A DNA stretch of 64,000 bases from Microbacterium sp. AG1240 (GCF_003635115.1 NZ_RBXJ01000002.1:186001-250000), one strand, 5' to 3'; shown: positions 41,627-50,918, counted from the stretch's first letter. Notes: generated by a model from the letters alone, not told the origin. Numbers and translations are program-made.

Positions 41627-42421
41627 ATGGACGATCGGACGAGCGCGGAGCTGACGGCGCTGCGTGCGCGGGCGTACGGCCCGGGTGACGGCCTCGTCGA
41701 CGATCGTGCGGCGCTCGACCGGCTGGCCCAGCTGGAGGAGCTCTCGCTCGTGGAACGTGCGCCGACGCCGCCCCGCAGCGAGGAGCCGCACCCGCCCGAC
41801 GCCGCGGGGCAGCCCGTGCGCGGAGCCGATCCGGAGGTGTCGATCGACGGCGTCCTGGTCGGCGGCGATGCGGAGGAGGAGGCGGCGGAGCCGCGACCGC
41901 CGCTCATCTGGTGGACGCGGCGGCGGATCGCCGCGGTGGGCGCCCTGGGACTGGTCGCGGTGATCGTTGCGGTCGCGGCGATCACGGCCGCCTTCACGTA
42001 CCGGCTGCAGGCCGACCCTCGAGAGATCGCGGTGCTGCAGATCGATCCGGGCGCCGAGTGGCCGCAGATGATGGGCGACCGTCGCGACGGGGGCGAGATC
42101 TTCGAGGAGTTCTACGGACTGCGCGCGTTGATCCAGACCCAGGCGCCGAGCTTCTCGGCCGTCGAGGTGTGCATGTCGCTCATCGAGGGGTCGGTGGTGA
42201 CGGGGAGGAGCTCGTACAGCAACTTCTACATCGGCGCGTGCGGGGCGGGCGAGTTCCCGGCCACGGTCTCGATGCTGGTCAACAGCACCGCTCCCGACGA
42301 ACTGCAGGAGCGCTTCCCCGCCGGCACCTCGCTGCAGTTCATCCTGCGCGGCGACGAGCTGGCCGTCTTGAGCTCTCCACCGGCGCCCGCGGTGCTCGAC
42401 GAGGCCGCCGACGCGGGCTGA
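41627..42421 (+). CDS. Single-pass membrane protein, 'YGP' family copy 2
   Basis: A 264-residue protein with the same plan as that at 36804: cytoplasmic head ELTALRARAYGPGDGLVDDRAALDRLAQLEEL, Pro/Glu-rich linker, one helix (IAAVGALGLVAVIVAVAAITAAF), then an outer domain starting LQADPREIAVLQIDP. The outer domain has FYGLRALIQTQAP, two Cys (VCMSL, IGACGAG) and ERFPAGTSLQFILRGDELAVL, aligning with copy 1 (DRFPDRTALRFVLEGSSVVVM). It follows the ABM gene by 19 nt. No known domain. Confidence 0.72.
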   Translation: MDDRTSAELTALRARAYGPGDGLVDDRAALDRLAQLEELSLVERAPTPPRSEEPHPPDAAGQPVRGADPEVSIDGVLVGGDAEEEAAEPRPPLIWWTRRRIAAVGALGLVAVIVAVAAITAAFTYRLQADPREIAVLQIDPGAEWPQMMGDRRDGGEIFEEFYGLRALIQTQAPSFSAVEVCMSLIEGSVVTGRSSYSNFYIGACGAGEFPATVSMLVNSTAPDELQERFPAGTSLQFILRGDELAVLSSPPAPAVLDEAADAG

Positions 42422-42426
42422 ACGGT

Positions 42427-43140
42427 TCAGACCACGTAGGCGACGACGTTCTCGGAGAGACGTACGGGATCGCCGGAGGTGGATCCCTGCACGTCGCCCA
42501 CGTAGACCGTCACGCCGCCCACACCGCTGAAGCCGACGCTCCCGCGACCCGTGGGGTTCTCCGAGCAGCCCGCGCCCGAGAGCACGTCGGAGCCCGCGAC
42601 CCGCAGGAAGACGCAGACGCCCGCCACCTCGGCGGGTCGCGCGAGGAAGACGTCGTAACCGTTCAGCCGGGCGATGAAGCGGGTCGACGACAGGTCGATC
42701 GATTCTGCGACGCGATCTCCGGGCGCCGCGGCGATCACATCCTCCTCGGTCTGCGGCAGCAGGAGCTCGGAGAAGTCGTCGGGGGCGGCGGGAGTGGCGA
42801 CGACGAGACCGGCGGCGAAGGCGGCGCCGCCCACCACCGCCGCCACGACCGTGGCCGAGACCGCGGCGCGCCAGCGCGAGCGGCGCGGCGCGTGCTCGGC
42901 CGGCGCGGGGGGCGTCGGCTCGGAGCCGGACGTGTCGGAGACGTGTTCGTCGTGCACGGCCCGAGTCGTCTGGCCGGGCTCCGGGGCGGCGGCAACGGAT
43001 GCGCCGTCGCTCCGCGCCCCCGGATGGTCCCGGAGTGCCGCTTCGAGCTCGTGCAGGCGTGCGATGTCGGCGTCGCTCGGGTGGCCGCCGGTGCCGTAGA
43101 CGCGTTCCCGCAGCCGTCGGAGTTCGTCGTCAGGCGTCAT
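42427..43140 (-). CDS. Single-pass membrane protein, 'YGP' family copy 3
   Basis: A 237-residue divergent member. The head is DDELRRLRERVYGTGGHPSDADIARLHELEAAL; a long polar linker follows; the helix is AVSATVVAAVVGGAAFAAGLVV. The outer domain has the two Cys (GVCVFLRV and GAGCSENP) but lacks the FYGL and RFP blocks. It converges on copy 2 with only 5 nt between stops. Start at ATG 43140; an in-frame upstream start at 43236 adds unlikely sequence. Confidence 0.7.
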   Translation of the reverse strand: MTPDDELRRLRERVYGTGGHPSDADIARLHELEAALRDHPGARSDGASVAAAPEPGQTTRAVHDEHVSDTSGSEPTPPAPAEHAPRRSRWRAAVSATVVAAVVGGAAFAAGLVVATPAAPDDFSELLLPQTEEDVIAAAPGDRVAESIDLSSTRFIARLNGYDVFLARPAEVAGVCVFLRVAGSDVLSGAGCSENPTGRGSVGFSGVGGVTVYVGDVQGSTSGDPVRLSENVVAYVV

Positions 43141-43276
43141 GCGACCAGTCTCACGCAGCATCCGCTCTCGCGAACACACGGGTTCGGTGCCGGCGCACGG
43201 CCTGCGCACGGGCCGCGGCCGTGTGGTCGGGCACAAGCCGTGTGCCGGGGCGATGGGGCGCGACTACGCTGGTGCA

Positions 43277-43954
43277 GTGACCCGAGCGATCGTCGTGCTC
43301 CCGTGGCGCCCCGCGCCCTCCCGCATCCCCGCGTACGAGCGCGTGCGCGACTGGTACGCGATGCAGCTGCCGGAGCTCGAGGTCACCACGATCGACACCG
43401 ACGATCAGCCGTTCGTGCTCGCCGCCTGCCGCAACAAGGCGATGCGCGACGCGCCCGCTGACACCGTCGTCGTCATCGGCGACGCCGACACCCTGCCCGA
43501 ACCCGCTCCGCTGCGGGCCGCGATCGCGGCCGCACGGCACAGCGACCGCGTACACCTGCCCTACGACGAGTACCGCTGGCTGGGCCGCCCCGGGTCGGCG
43601 CAGTTCGACGCCGGTGTGCCCCTCGTCGACTGCGAGTACGAGCTCGTGCTCGGCGCCTGCTCGGGCGTCTACGTCGCGACCCCTCGCACGTGGGCCGCGC
43701 ACGGCGGGCAGGACGAGAACTTCCGCGGGTGGGGGTTCGAAGACGCCGCCTGGTTCCTCGCGCACGAGACCCTCCTCGGCGGTCCTCCCGTGCGGCACGC
43801 GGGCCGCGTCTACGCGCTCCACCACACCGGCGAGGTGCGCGCCGGGTCGCAGTACGATCTGAACGCCGCCCGCATGGAGCGATACCGCCGGGCCGCGGGC
43901 GACCCGATGGCGATGGCTCAGCTGGTCGCCGAGGTGCCGGTCAGCGCCGCGTAG
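43277..43954 (+). CDS. GT-A glycosyltransferase (galactosyltransferase-like)
   Basis: A 225-residue GT-A type protein. VVVIGDADTLPEP holds a DxD metal-binding motif, and GVYVATPRTWAAHGGQDENFRGWGFEDAAWF matches the galactosyltransferase C-terminal pattern GGxDExFxGWGxED. The N-terminus ALPWRPAPSRIPAYERVRDWYA-like region recalls predicted GT2 enzymes. TACGCT ends 6 nt before the GTG (leaderless). The last 37 nt overlap the convergent UGT gene. Acceptor unknown. Confidence 0.8.
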   Translation: MTRAIVVLPWRPAPSRIPAYERVRDWYAMQLPELEVTTIDTDDQPFVLAACRNKAMRDAPADTVVVIGDADTLPEPAPLRAAIAAARHSDRVHLPYDEYRWLGRPGSAQFDAGVPLVDCEYELVLGACSGVYVATPRTWAAHGGQDENFRGWGFEDAAWFLAHETLLGGPPVRHAGRVYALHHTGEVRAGSQYDLNAARMERYRRAAGDPMAMAQLVAEVPVSAA

Positions 43955-45216
43955 GCGATCGCAGGACCCGGCCGCTCCTGCTGCGCGCGGGCGATGTCGG
44001 CGAGGGTCGAAGACCCCGACCGGAGCACGGCGTCGATCGCCGCCGCGAGGTCGGCGGCATCCGCCCGGTTCGGGTCGAGCGCACGCCCGAGTCCGGTGCG
44101 CTCGATCGCCGCCGCGCCGGCGAACTGGTCGGTCGAGAAGGGCAGCACCACGAGCGGCACGCCCTGACCGACCGCCTCGGTCACGGAGTTGTTGCCACCG
44201 TGCGTGACTCCCGCCGCCGCGCGCCCGAGCAGGCGCACCTGCGGGAGGAACCCGCGCACGAGCCAGTTCGAGGGGATCGGGCCCAGCGCCGACGTCTCGG
44301 TGGCGCCCGTCGCTATCGCCGCACGCAGCCCGAGGCCGCGGAGCGCCTCGGCCACCCGCGCGAGCACGTCGTCGCGCACCGAGAGGAAGCTGCCGAAACT
44401 CACGTAGACGAACGGCTCGTCGTCGGCGAGCCACCGCTCGACCTCGGCGTCGGCGGCCTCGTCGCGTCGCGTCGAGCCGAGGAAGGCGTGGGCCGGCAGC
44501 GCGCGTCCGTCGCCGTCCGCGAGCTCGGCGGGGTAGTTGTAGAGAACGAGGTCGCCGTGCGAGGCGAAGGCGTCGGGGATGTCGGATGCTGAGGGGTCGA
44601 GCTCTTTCGCCGCGGCGTTCCACTGGTCGGTGAAGCGCCGCGAGACCTCGCCGCACAGCATCCGCAGGTCGTCGAGCGCCGATGCGTCCGGCGCGAACGC
44701 GGCCGGCCAGGCGGGCGGGAAGCCGTAGACCTCGCCCGCGACCGGGAGGGCGCTCGGGTGCCCCAGCACCACGTCGGCGTAGGGGATGCCCGCCGTCTGC
44801 AACGCCAGTCGCGCGCTGAAGGCCAGATGGTCGACGACGATCGCGTCGGGGGCGACCTCGTCGACGACCTCGAGCGTGCGCCGGGCGCGCCCGACCGGAT
44901 CCCACATCAGGTCGGTCAGCCGCTCGCGGGCCTGGTAGGCGAGCGTGGGCACCATGCCGCGTCGCGTCGCGTCGAAGAATCCCTGGAGCGAGGCCGCTTC
45001 GTCTCGGGGCTGCTCGCCGGGGCGCATCACACCCGCGTTGGAGCCCCGCCCGAGCGGCAGGTCGACGCGGCGCAATCCGAACTCGTGCACGATCGGTTCG
45101 GTCGCCGGGCCGGTCGCCACGACGACGTCGTCACCGGCGTCGCGCCAGGCCGTCGCGATCGTCGCGAGCGGCAGCAGGTGCGAGGCGTAGTCGGGTGTGA
45201 TGACGAGCAGTGTCAT
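43918..45216 (-). CDS. UGT/MGT-type glycosyltransferase (GT1)
   Basis: A 432-residue GT-B enzyme. The acceptor domain begins LLVITPDYASHLLPLATIATAWRDAG. The donor domain has YVSFGSFLSV, then NWLVRGFLPQVRLLGRAAAGVTHGGNNSVTEAVGQGVPLVVLPFSTDQ, the classic GT1 signature that binds UDP- or TDP-sugar. Such enzymes usually glycosylate small hydrophobic molecules or lipids. Its ATG overlaps the stop of the HEAT-GT4 gene by 4 nt (ATGA), tying the two in one operon. Confidence 0.87.
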   Translation of the reverse strand: MTLLVITPDYASHLLPLATIATAWRDAGDDVVVATGPATEPIVHEFGLRRVDLPLGRGSNAGVMRPGEQPRDEAASLQGFFDATRRGMVPTLAYQARERLTDLMWDPVGRARRTLEVVDEVAPDAIVVDHLAFSARLALQTAGIPYADVVLGHPSALPVAGEVYGFPPAWPAAFAPDASALDDLRMLCGEVSRRFTDQWNAAAKELDPSASDIPDAFASHGDLVLYNYPAELADGDGRALPAHAFLGSTRRDEAADAEVERWLADDEPFVYVSFGSFLSVRDDVLARVAEALRGLGLRAAIATGATETSALGPIPSNWLVRGFLPQVRLLGRAAAGVTHGGNNSVTEAVGQGVPLVVLPFSTDQFAGAAAIERTGLGRALDPNRADAADLAAAIDAVLRSGSSTLADIARAQQERPGPAIAYAALTGTSATS

Positions 45217-47363
45217 GCGACCGGACCCACGGTGCGCAGCAGCTCCGCCTCGGAGGCGGCGACGCCGCGGTAGACGGGGCCGAGGGCGGCGGCCATGCCC
45301 TGGATCGTGAAGCGCGCGGCGACCATGTCGTGGGCGCGCCGGGCGAGGTCGTCGTCGCCGCGAGCGGCGAGGTCGAGGGCGGCGGAGATCGCCGACGTCA
45401 GCATCGCGGGATCCCACGTCGCCGTCAGCACCCCGGTGAGTCCGTCCTCGACATAGGTCGCGGGGCCGCCGGCGTCGGGCGCCACGACCGTGAGCCCGGT
45501 GGCCATGGCCTCCAGCAGGGCGATGCCGAACTCCTCCTTGAGACTCGCGCACACGTACACGCCGCGCGGAGCGATGATCCCGGGGATGCCGAACCGCACC
45601 GCCGCGAGCCACCGGGCGGCGACATCGTTGGGCTGATGCCCGGCGAGCAGCAGCCCGGCCTCGGCGCGACGGTCGGGGGAGACGACGGCGTCGATGCGCT
45701 CGAGCTGCTCGCGCTCGTCGAGCGAGGGGTGCTCGAGATCGCCGCCGATCACGAGGAGGTTCACGCGCCCGGCCAGGGCGCTCGTCGCCCACGCCTCGAC
45801 GAGCGTCGCCATGCCCTTCACGCGATGCAGGCGCCCCACGGTGGCGATGACAGGCAGCCCACGGCGGTGCGCGGGGAGGGCCTCGATCAGGGCCTGCAGG
45901 TGGGCGAATCGATCGTCGCCCGCCGGGGCGACCGCGTGAGCGGATGCGTCGACCACCGCGCGGTCGACGACCTCCAGGTCGACGCCCTCGGCGACGATCG
46001 TGTGCCGCTCGGGGTAGGAGGCGATATCGATCCCGACGAGCTCGCGCATGTCGCGGGCGAGCTCGGGCCGGGGGAAGAGCACCGTGTGCGCGGCGTTCGC
46101 CGCCAGGTTCTGCACCAGCCGCGTGCGGAACCAGAAGTGCTCGCGCAGATCGGTCCGACCGAACGTCGTGCGGGTGAGGTCGCCCGAGCGGTCGAGCGCC
46201 TGGATGATCGAGTGCGGGTCGGGCGCGACGGTGAACACCACGGGGATGCCGAGCTCCCGGGCGACGTCGACCGCGGCGAGGCTGCCCACATCGGCCATGC
46301 GCAGGTGCAGCACGTCGACGCGACCGGCGGCACGGAGGAGGCGCCGGATGCCGCGACGCGCGGTGACCCGCAGCGGCCAGGCGGCGGCGGACGGTACGGC
46401 GGACGGAGCCAGCGGCACGTGCCCGTAGACGTGGCCGGTGTCGCCTCCGACGGAGAGCAGGTCGGCGGCGGCGCGCGGCACGGCGCCGCGGGAGAGGGTG
46501 AGCACGCGATCGACGTGCGCGGCGGGATCGGCCACGAGCGCGTCGCCGAGGCGGACGAGCAGGGTGGCGATGCCGCCGTTGTCTCCCGCGCCGGCCGACG
46601 ACAGGGTGGGGTCGATGTCGGCGTGGAGGAAGAGCTGGGCGACGGTGAGCGCGCCCTCCGTCTCGATATTGCGCTGAGGCACCACCTGCAGGTCGATCAC
46701 CGACAGCCGCGCCACCTCGGCGAGGCGCCCCTCGCGCTCGATGAGGTGCTCCAGGCGGTCGGCGAGGTAGCGGGCCCCCGAGCGCTGACCGAGGGCAGCC
46801 ACCGCCGCGACGCGCACGTCTTCGTGCTCGGCTTCGTCGAGCGCGATCTCGAGCAGCTGGCGCTCGGCGATCGACTGGCGCACGAGCCCGAGGGTTTCGA
46901 CCAGACGCGTGCGGGCGGGTACGTCGGTGACACCGAGCAGGGCGCTCTCGATGGCGACGGCGAGGGTCTCGCCGATGGCGCCCGACCAGTTCTCGAGCGT
47001 GGTCTGCGCCAGCATCCCGGTGAATCCGCCATCGGCGACGAGACCGAGAAGCCGACCCACCGCGTCGTAGCGCGGAAGCGTCTCTGCCAGGGCCCACGCG
47101 GCGTGCTCGCGGATGAACGGGCGTTCGTCGGAGAGCAGGTTGCTCAGGCTCTTCGACGCCTGCTCGTCGAAGACCGCGGCCAGAGCGTGGACGGCAGCGA
47201 TCGCGACGACCTGATCGGCTCCCGCCACGGCCCCCAGCAGGATGCGGAGCGTGCGCACGCCCGGATCGCGTCGCGCCTCGAAGGCGAGATCGTCGGCGAG
47301 GCGTATCGCGTCGATGATGCGGGGAGCGCCGGCGACGGCGTCGAGCGTGGTCTGAATGCCCAT
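45213..47363 (-). CDS. HEAT-repeat/GT4 glycosyltransferase fusion
   Basis: A 716-residue protein with an unusual architecture. Residues ~1-225 are Ala/Leu-rich helical repeats of HEAT type (VVAIAAVHALAAVFDEQASK, PFIREHAAWALAETL, HEDVRVAAVAALGQ). Residues ~240-716 are a full GT4 enzyme: AGDNGGIATLLVRLGDAL as the N-terminal loop, ATVGRLHRVKGMATLVEAW, and EEFGIALLEAMATGLTVVAPDAGGPATYVEDG, the E-x7-E donor site. The HEAT part probably docks a partner or scaffold. First gene of an operon with the GT1 enzyme; divergent from the pyruvyl transferase. Start ATG 47363 has only a weak AGAAGAAG upstream. Confidence 0.83.
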   Translation of the reverse strand: MGIQTTLDAVAGAPRIIDAIRLADDLAFEARRDPGVRTLRILLGAVAGADQVVAIAAVHALAAVFDEQASKSLSNLLSDERPFIREHAAWALAETLPRYDAVGRLLGLVADGGFTGMLAQTTLENWSGAIGETLAVAIESALLGVTDVPARTRLVETLGLVRQSIAERQLLEIALDEAEHEDVRVAAVAALGQRSGARYLADRLEHLIEREGRLAEVARLSVIDLQVVPQRNIETEGALTVAQLFLHADIDPTLSSAGAGDNGGIATLLVRLGDALVADPAAHVDRVLTLSRGAVPRAAADLLSVGGDTGHVYGHVPLAPSAVPSAAAWPLRVTARRGIRRLLRAAGRVDVLHLRMADVGSLAAVDVARELGIPVVFTVAPDPHSIIQALDRSGDLTRTTFGRTDLREHFWFRTRLVQNLAANAAHTVLFPRPELARDMRELVGIDIASYPERHTIVAEGVDLEVVDRAVVDASAHAVAPAGDDRFAHLQALIEALPAHRRGLPVIATVGRLHRVKGMATLVEAWATSALAGRVNLLVIGGDLEHPSLDEREQLERIDAVVSPDRRAEAGLLLAGHQPNDVAARWLAAVRFGIPGIIAPRGVYVCASLKEEFGIALLEAMATGLTVVAPDAGGPATYVEDGLTGVLTATWDPAMLTSAISAALDLAARGDDDLARRAHDMVAARFTIQGMAAALGPVYRGVAASEAELLRTVGPVA

Positions 47364-47477
47364 GTGCGGCTTCTTCTGTAGAGCGTGCCGCGGTCGCGGT
47401 CGTTTCGAATGGTATCCGGCGAACCTGACGCGCAAGTAGCGTGGAGAGGTTCTTCACGTCTACTCGGAGGTTGTTGC

Positions 47478-48653
47478 ATGTCCGTCATCGTCATCGGAGA
47501 CATCGGCGTGGTCGATGGGATGATGCACATCGGCGACGAGGCGATGTTCGAAGCCGCCGCGGCCGAGCTCTCCACCCGCGGGGTCGACGTCGTGGGGGTG
47601 TCGTCCGCCCCCGACGAATCGGCCGCGCGTTACGGCGTCGGCGCCGTCCCCCGCCTGGGCTTCGCCGGTCTCGATCGCCCCGCGGCAGCCGCACGGTCGG
47701 AGCTGCTGGTGGCCGCCGCATCCGGTCGTGTCGCGCTGCCGGCAGGAGACCCCGCGACCGCCGTCGTCGAGGCCGTGCGGGCGTCGAGCGGCGTGCTCGT
47801 GGCCGGCGGCGGCAACCTCGCCTCGCGGTGGCCGGTACACATCCACGAGCGCGGCACCCTCGCCGCGATGGCGCGGAGCCTCGGCCTGCCGGTGGTCGTG
47901 AGCGGACAGACGCTCGGCCCCGACCTCACCGAGACCGACGCCGCGGCGGTGCGCGAACTCCTCGGCACCGCGGCGCTCGCCGCCGTGCGCGAGCCGACCT
48001 CGGCCGCGCTCGCCGCGTCGTGGGACGTGCCGGTGCGACTGGGTGTCGACGACGCGTCGTTCCTCGGCGGCGATGGAGCGCGCGACCGGTCGGGCATCGT
48101 GGTGAGCGTCTCGGGCTGGTTCGACCATCGCCCGCCGGCCGAGGTCGAAGCATCCATCGCCCGCCTCATCGACCACGCGGCGAGCGTCGTCGGGGGTCCC
48201 GTGCGCTTCCACGCCCACTTCGGACCGCTCGATGCCGACGCCGAGCCGCGCGGCGACGCGGCGCTGCACGAGCGCATCCGCGCGCACCTCACGTCGCCGA
48301 GCGAGGTGGTGCCCACCGGAGACTCGCGGCATTCCGCCGCGCTCGCCCGCAGCGCCGCCCTCTTGATCACGAGCCGGTACCACCCGGCCGTCTTCGCCGC
48401 GCCGGCCGGTGTGCCCACGCTCGGGCTCGTCGCCGACGCCTATACGCAGATCAAGCTCAGCGGTGTGCTGGGCCACTGGGGCGAGCCCGCCACGGCCACG
48501 CTCGACGAACTCGACGCCCGCGCCCGCACCCTGGTCGAGCGGCTGGATGCTGCGCGGTCGCGCGTCCGCGACGAGGCCGACGCGCGTCGACCCGCCCACC
48601 GCGCCGCGTACACCGCCTGGTGGGACGACGTCGCCGCGGTGCTCGCCCGCTGA
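47478..48653 (+). CDS. Polysaccharide pyruvyl transferase family protein
   Basis: A 391-residue GT-B-like enzyme of the CsaB/PssM family. Key parts are GDIGVVDGMMHIGDEAMFEAA, GVLVAGGGNLASRWP, VVSGQTLGPDLTETD and LLITSRYHPAVFAAPAGVPTLGLV. Members attach pyruvate from PEP as a ketal on sugars of cell wall polymers; the Arg-His pair in SRYHP fits PEP binding. CGGAGG lies 7 nt before the ATG. It is divergent from the HEAT-GT4 gene. Confidence 0.85.
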   Translation: MSVIVIGDIGVVDGMMHIGDEAMFEAAAAELSTRGVDVVGVSSAPDESAARYGVGAVPRLGFAGLDRPAAAARSELLVAAASGRVALPAGDPATAVVEAVRASSGVLVAGGGNLASRWPVHIHERGTLAAMARSLGLPVVVSGQTLGPDLTETDAAAVRELLGTAALAAVREPTSAALAASWDVPVRLGVDDASFLGGDGARDRSGIVVSVSGWFDHRPPAEVEASIARLIDHAASVVGGPVRFHAHFGPLDADAEPRGDAALHERIRAHLTSPSEVVPTGDSRHSAALARSAALLITSRYHPAVFAAPAGVPTLGLVADAYTQIKLSGVLGHWGEPATATLDELDARARTLVERLDAARSRVRDEADARRPAHRAAYTAWWDDVAAVLAR

Positions 48654-48741
48654 CCGAGGCGCCCCGTTCCCGAGCGCCCCACCCACCGCGAACGGTCGTA
48701 CGATGGCTGACAATCGCAGTTCGAGCGCGACGGGAGGCACC

Positions 48742-49236
48742 ATGGTCCAGGTCAGGGTGATCGGCGTCGCGCGCGACACCGAGCAGCAGCACGTCATCCT
48801 GCTCAAGCCCGTCGACGAACCCGCCGCCGAGGGGCGGATGCTGCCGGTGTGGATCGGCGAGCAGGAGGCCACCGCGATCCTCGTGGCCGTGCAGGGTTCG
48901 ATCACGCCCCGGCCGCTCGCACACGACCTCATGGCGAGCATGCTGCACGAGCTCGAGGCCGAGGTCGAGCGCGTGGAGGTCACCCGCATCGAAGACGGCA
49001 CGTACTTCGCCGAGATCACGCTGTTCACCCCCCACGGGCTCCGCGTGATCGACGCAAGGCCGTCCGATGCGATCGCGCTCGCGTCGCGCACGCACACCTC
49101 CATCTGGGTGGCCGACGAGGTGCTCGACGTCGCCGGCGTCGAAGACACGGTCTCGGAGCCGGCCGCCGATGAGCACGAGGTCGATGAGTTCCGCCGGTTC
49201 CTCGAGGGCATCGACCCCGAGGACTTCACCGACTGA
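48742..49236 (+). CDS. DUF151 bifunctional nuclease-domain protein
   Basis: A 164-residue protein. The DUF151 core is LLPVWIGEQEATAILVAVQG-like (MLPVWIGEQEATAI), PRPLAHDLMASMLHELEAEVERVEVTRIEDGTYFAEI and DARPSDAIALASRTHTSIWVADEVL. The C-terminal tail is acidic. Family members show nuclease activity in plants and Thermotoga homologues have known folds; the bacterial role is unclear. I choose ATG 48742 after GGGAGG; ATG 48703 would add 13 residues. Confidence 0.9.
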   Translation: MVQVRVIGVARDTEQQHVILLKPVDEPAAEGRMLPVWIGEQEATAILVAVQGSITPRPLAHDLMASMLHELEAEVERVEVTRIEDGTYFAEITLFTPHGLRVIDARPSDAIALASRTHTSIWVADEVLDVAGVEDTVSEPAADEHEVDEFRRFLEGIDPEDFTD

Positions 49237-49296
49237 CGCGGTGCTCGTCTCGTGGCGGGTCGGCCCGGAGAGGTGCGACGAACTCCGCCTCGGGTC

Positions 49297-50025
49297 TCAC
49301 CGCACCGAGGCGCGACGCAGGAAGACGTACTGACCGGCGACCGACAGCGCGATGACCACGACGGCGGCCACTGCGAGCCACCACGGCTGGAACACGTCGA
49401 AGACGGGTACGAGTGCGATGGCGACGATGCCGAGGGCGATCACGGCGGCTGCGGCGAGTGCGGTGGGTCCGAGAGCGCCGAAGCGCACCCAGGCGGCCGC
49501 CATGGCGCCGCCGACGGAGAGCACCACCATCGTGCCGAGGAACGCGGTGACGGCCAGTTGGAACGGGTCGCCCGAGCCGAGCAGCACCACATCGGTCACG
49601 TAGATGTGGAAGAACCAGTGGCCCGTCACCAGTTCGAGGCCCAGCAGCACGAGCAGCAGTGCCGTGACGTAGAGCGAGAGAGCGACGTGCGTCAGCACCG
49701 TCCCCGCGACGAAGGTGCGCCGCGTGCTGCCGAGAGAGAGCGCGAGCGGGAAGGTCAGCGAGACGGTCTGCACGCCGAGCCAGCCGAAGAATCCCGGGAG
49801 CGCCCAGATGGCGGCGGGGTTGTTGCGGCTGTTCGCGACCCACTCGGCGCTGCCGGGCTCGGAGCCCAGACGCCAGAAGACGACCGTGATGATCGCGGTG
49901 ATCACGAAGACGACGAGCATGATGCCCGGCGGGGTGAACAGCAGCATGGCCCGCTGGGCGAAATGCAGCCGCAGCACCTCGACGGGGCCGGAGGCGCGGG
50001 CGGGGGCGAGGTCGGTGGCGGTCAT
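49297..50025 (-). CDS. ABC transporter permease-like membrane protein
   Basis: A 242-residue protein with about six helices (IMLVVFVITAIITVVFWRL, VSLTFPLALSLGSTRRTFVAGTVL, LYVTALLLVLLGLELV, LAVTAFLGTMVVLSVGGAMAAA). The LSLGSTRR-like cytoplasmic motif is common in membrane partners of small ABC exporters. The start overlaps the ATPase stop by 4 nt. It is the third gene of the GntR-ATPase-permease operon. Confidence 0.8.
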   Translation of the reverse strand: MTATDLAPARASGPVEVLRLHFAQRAMLLFTPPGIMLVVFVITAIITVVFWRLGSEPGSAEWVANSRNNPAAIWALPGFFGWLGVQTVSLTFPLALSLGSTRRTFVAGTVLTHVALSLYVTALLLVLLGLELVTGHWFFHIYVTDVVLLGSGDPFQLAVTAFLGTMVVLSVGGAMAAAWVRFGALGPTALAAAAVIALGIVAIALVPVFDVFQPWWLAVAAVVVIALSVAGQYVFLRRASVR

Positions 50026-50918
50026 GCGTGCGTTCCTTCCAGGGATTCGGCTTCGACGCCGTAGGCCGCGACGAGGTCTTGCAGGGTTGCGGGGGACACC
50101 TGCGCGCCGGCGCGGGCCGCGCGTTGGGTGAGGCCCTCGGTGTCGGTCGCCTCGACGACCACCGAGCTGAGTCCGCCGACGGTGCGCCGCTGCAACACGC
50201 GGTGTCCGGAGGCGAGGTCGTCGACGGTGGCGGTGAGTCCGCTCAGGGTGATCGCGCTGCCGCGGAGCTCGTCGGCGGCTGCCTCGCGCACCAGTCGGCC
50301 GCCGTCGACGATGACGACGTGCTCGAGCAGCGGCTCCATCTCGTCGATGAGGTGCGTCGACACGATGATCGTGCGGGGGTGGTCGATGTAGTCCTGCATG
50401 AGGGCGTCGTAGAAGAACCGGCGGGCCGTAGCATCCAACCCCAGGTACGGTTCGTCGAAGATCGTCACCGGGGCGCGGGACGCGAGCCCGAGCACGATGC
50501 CGAGCGACGACGCCTGACCCCGCGACATCTTCTTGACCGTGGTCTTGCGAGGCAGCCGGAACCCCGACACCAGCTTCTCGGCGACATCGGCATCCCAGCC
50601 CGCGTGGAAGAGGGGCGCGACCTCGAGCAGGTGACGGAGCGTGAAGTCCTCCGGGTAGCGCTGGTTGTCGCGCACGAAGCTGATCGACGACATGACGGCG
50701 GCGCGCTCGAAGGGGTCGGCGCCGAGCACCCTCACCGAGCCCGAGTCGGCGCGGTCGTGCCCCGCGATGATCGACATGAGCGTGGTCTTGCCGGCGCCGT
50801 TGCGACCGAGCAGCCCCGTGATGGCGTTCCGAGGGATGTCGACGGTGACGGAGTCGAGGGCACGGACGCGGCCGAAGTGCCGGGAGACCCCCGATAGGCG
50901 GATGGCGGGCTGTGTCAT
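50022..50918 (-). CDS. ABC transporter ATP-binding protein (YtrB-like)
   Basis: A 298-residue ATPase. Walker A is GRNGAGKTT, Walker B VTIFDEPYLGLD, and the switch His is in IIVSTHLIDE. The signature loop reads MSRGQASSLG instead of LSGGQ, as is usual in YtrB-type proteins. The C-terminal ~90 residues may be a dimerisation or regulatory extension. It overlaps gntR and the permease by 4 nt each. Confidence 0.9.
   Translation of the reverse strand: MTQPAIRLSGVSRHFGRVRALDSVTVDIPRNAITGLLGRNGAGKTTLMSIIAGHDRADSGSVRVLGADPFERAAVMSSISFVRDNQRYPEDFTLRHLLEVAPLFHAGWDADVAEKLVSGFRLPRKTTVKKMSRGQASSLGIVLGLASRAPVTIFDEPYLGLDATARRFFYDALMQDYIDHPRTIIVSTHLIDEMEPLLEHVVIVDGGRLVREAAADELRGSAITLSGLTATVDDLASGHRVLQRRTVGGLSSVVVEATDTEGLTQRAARAGAQVSPATLQDLVAAYGVEAESLEGTHA

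Noticed and set aside
45210..47381. 723-codon open frame on the plus strand
   Set aside because: Antisense shadow of the HEAT-GT4 gene; Gly/Arg/Asp-rich with no motif.
43918..47457. Single very long minus-strand frame suggesting a giant fusion protein
   Set aside because: Only the part up to 45216 matches GT1; the rest is the wrong frame of the HEAT-GT4 gene.
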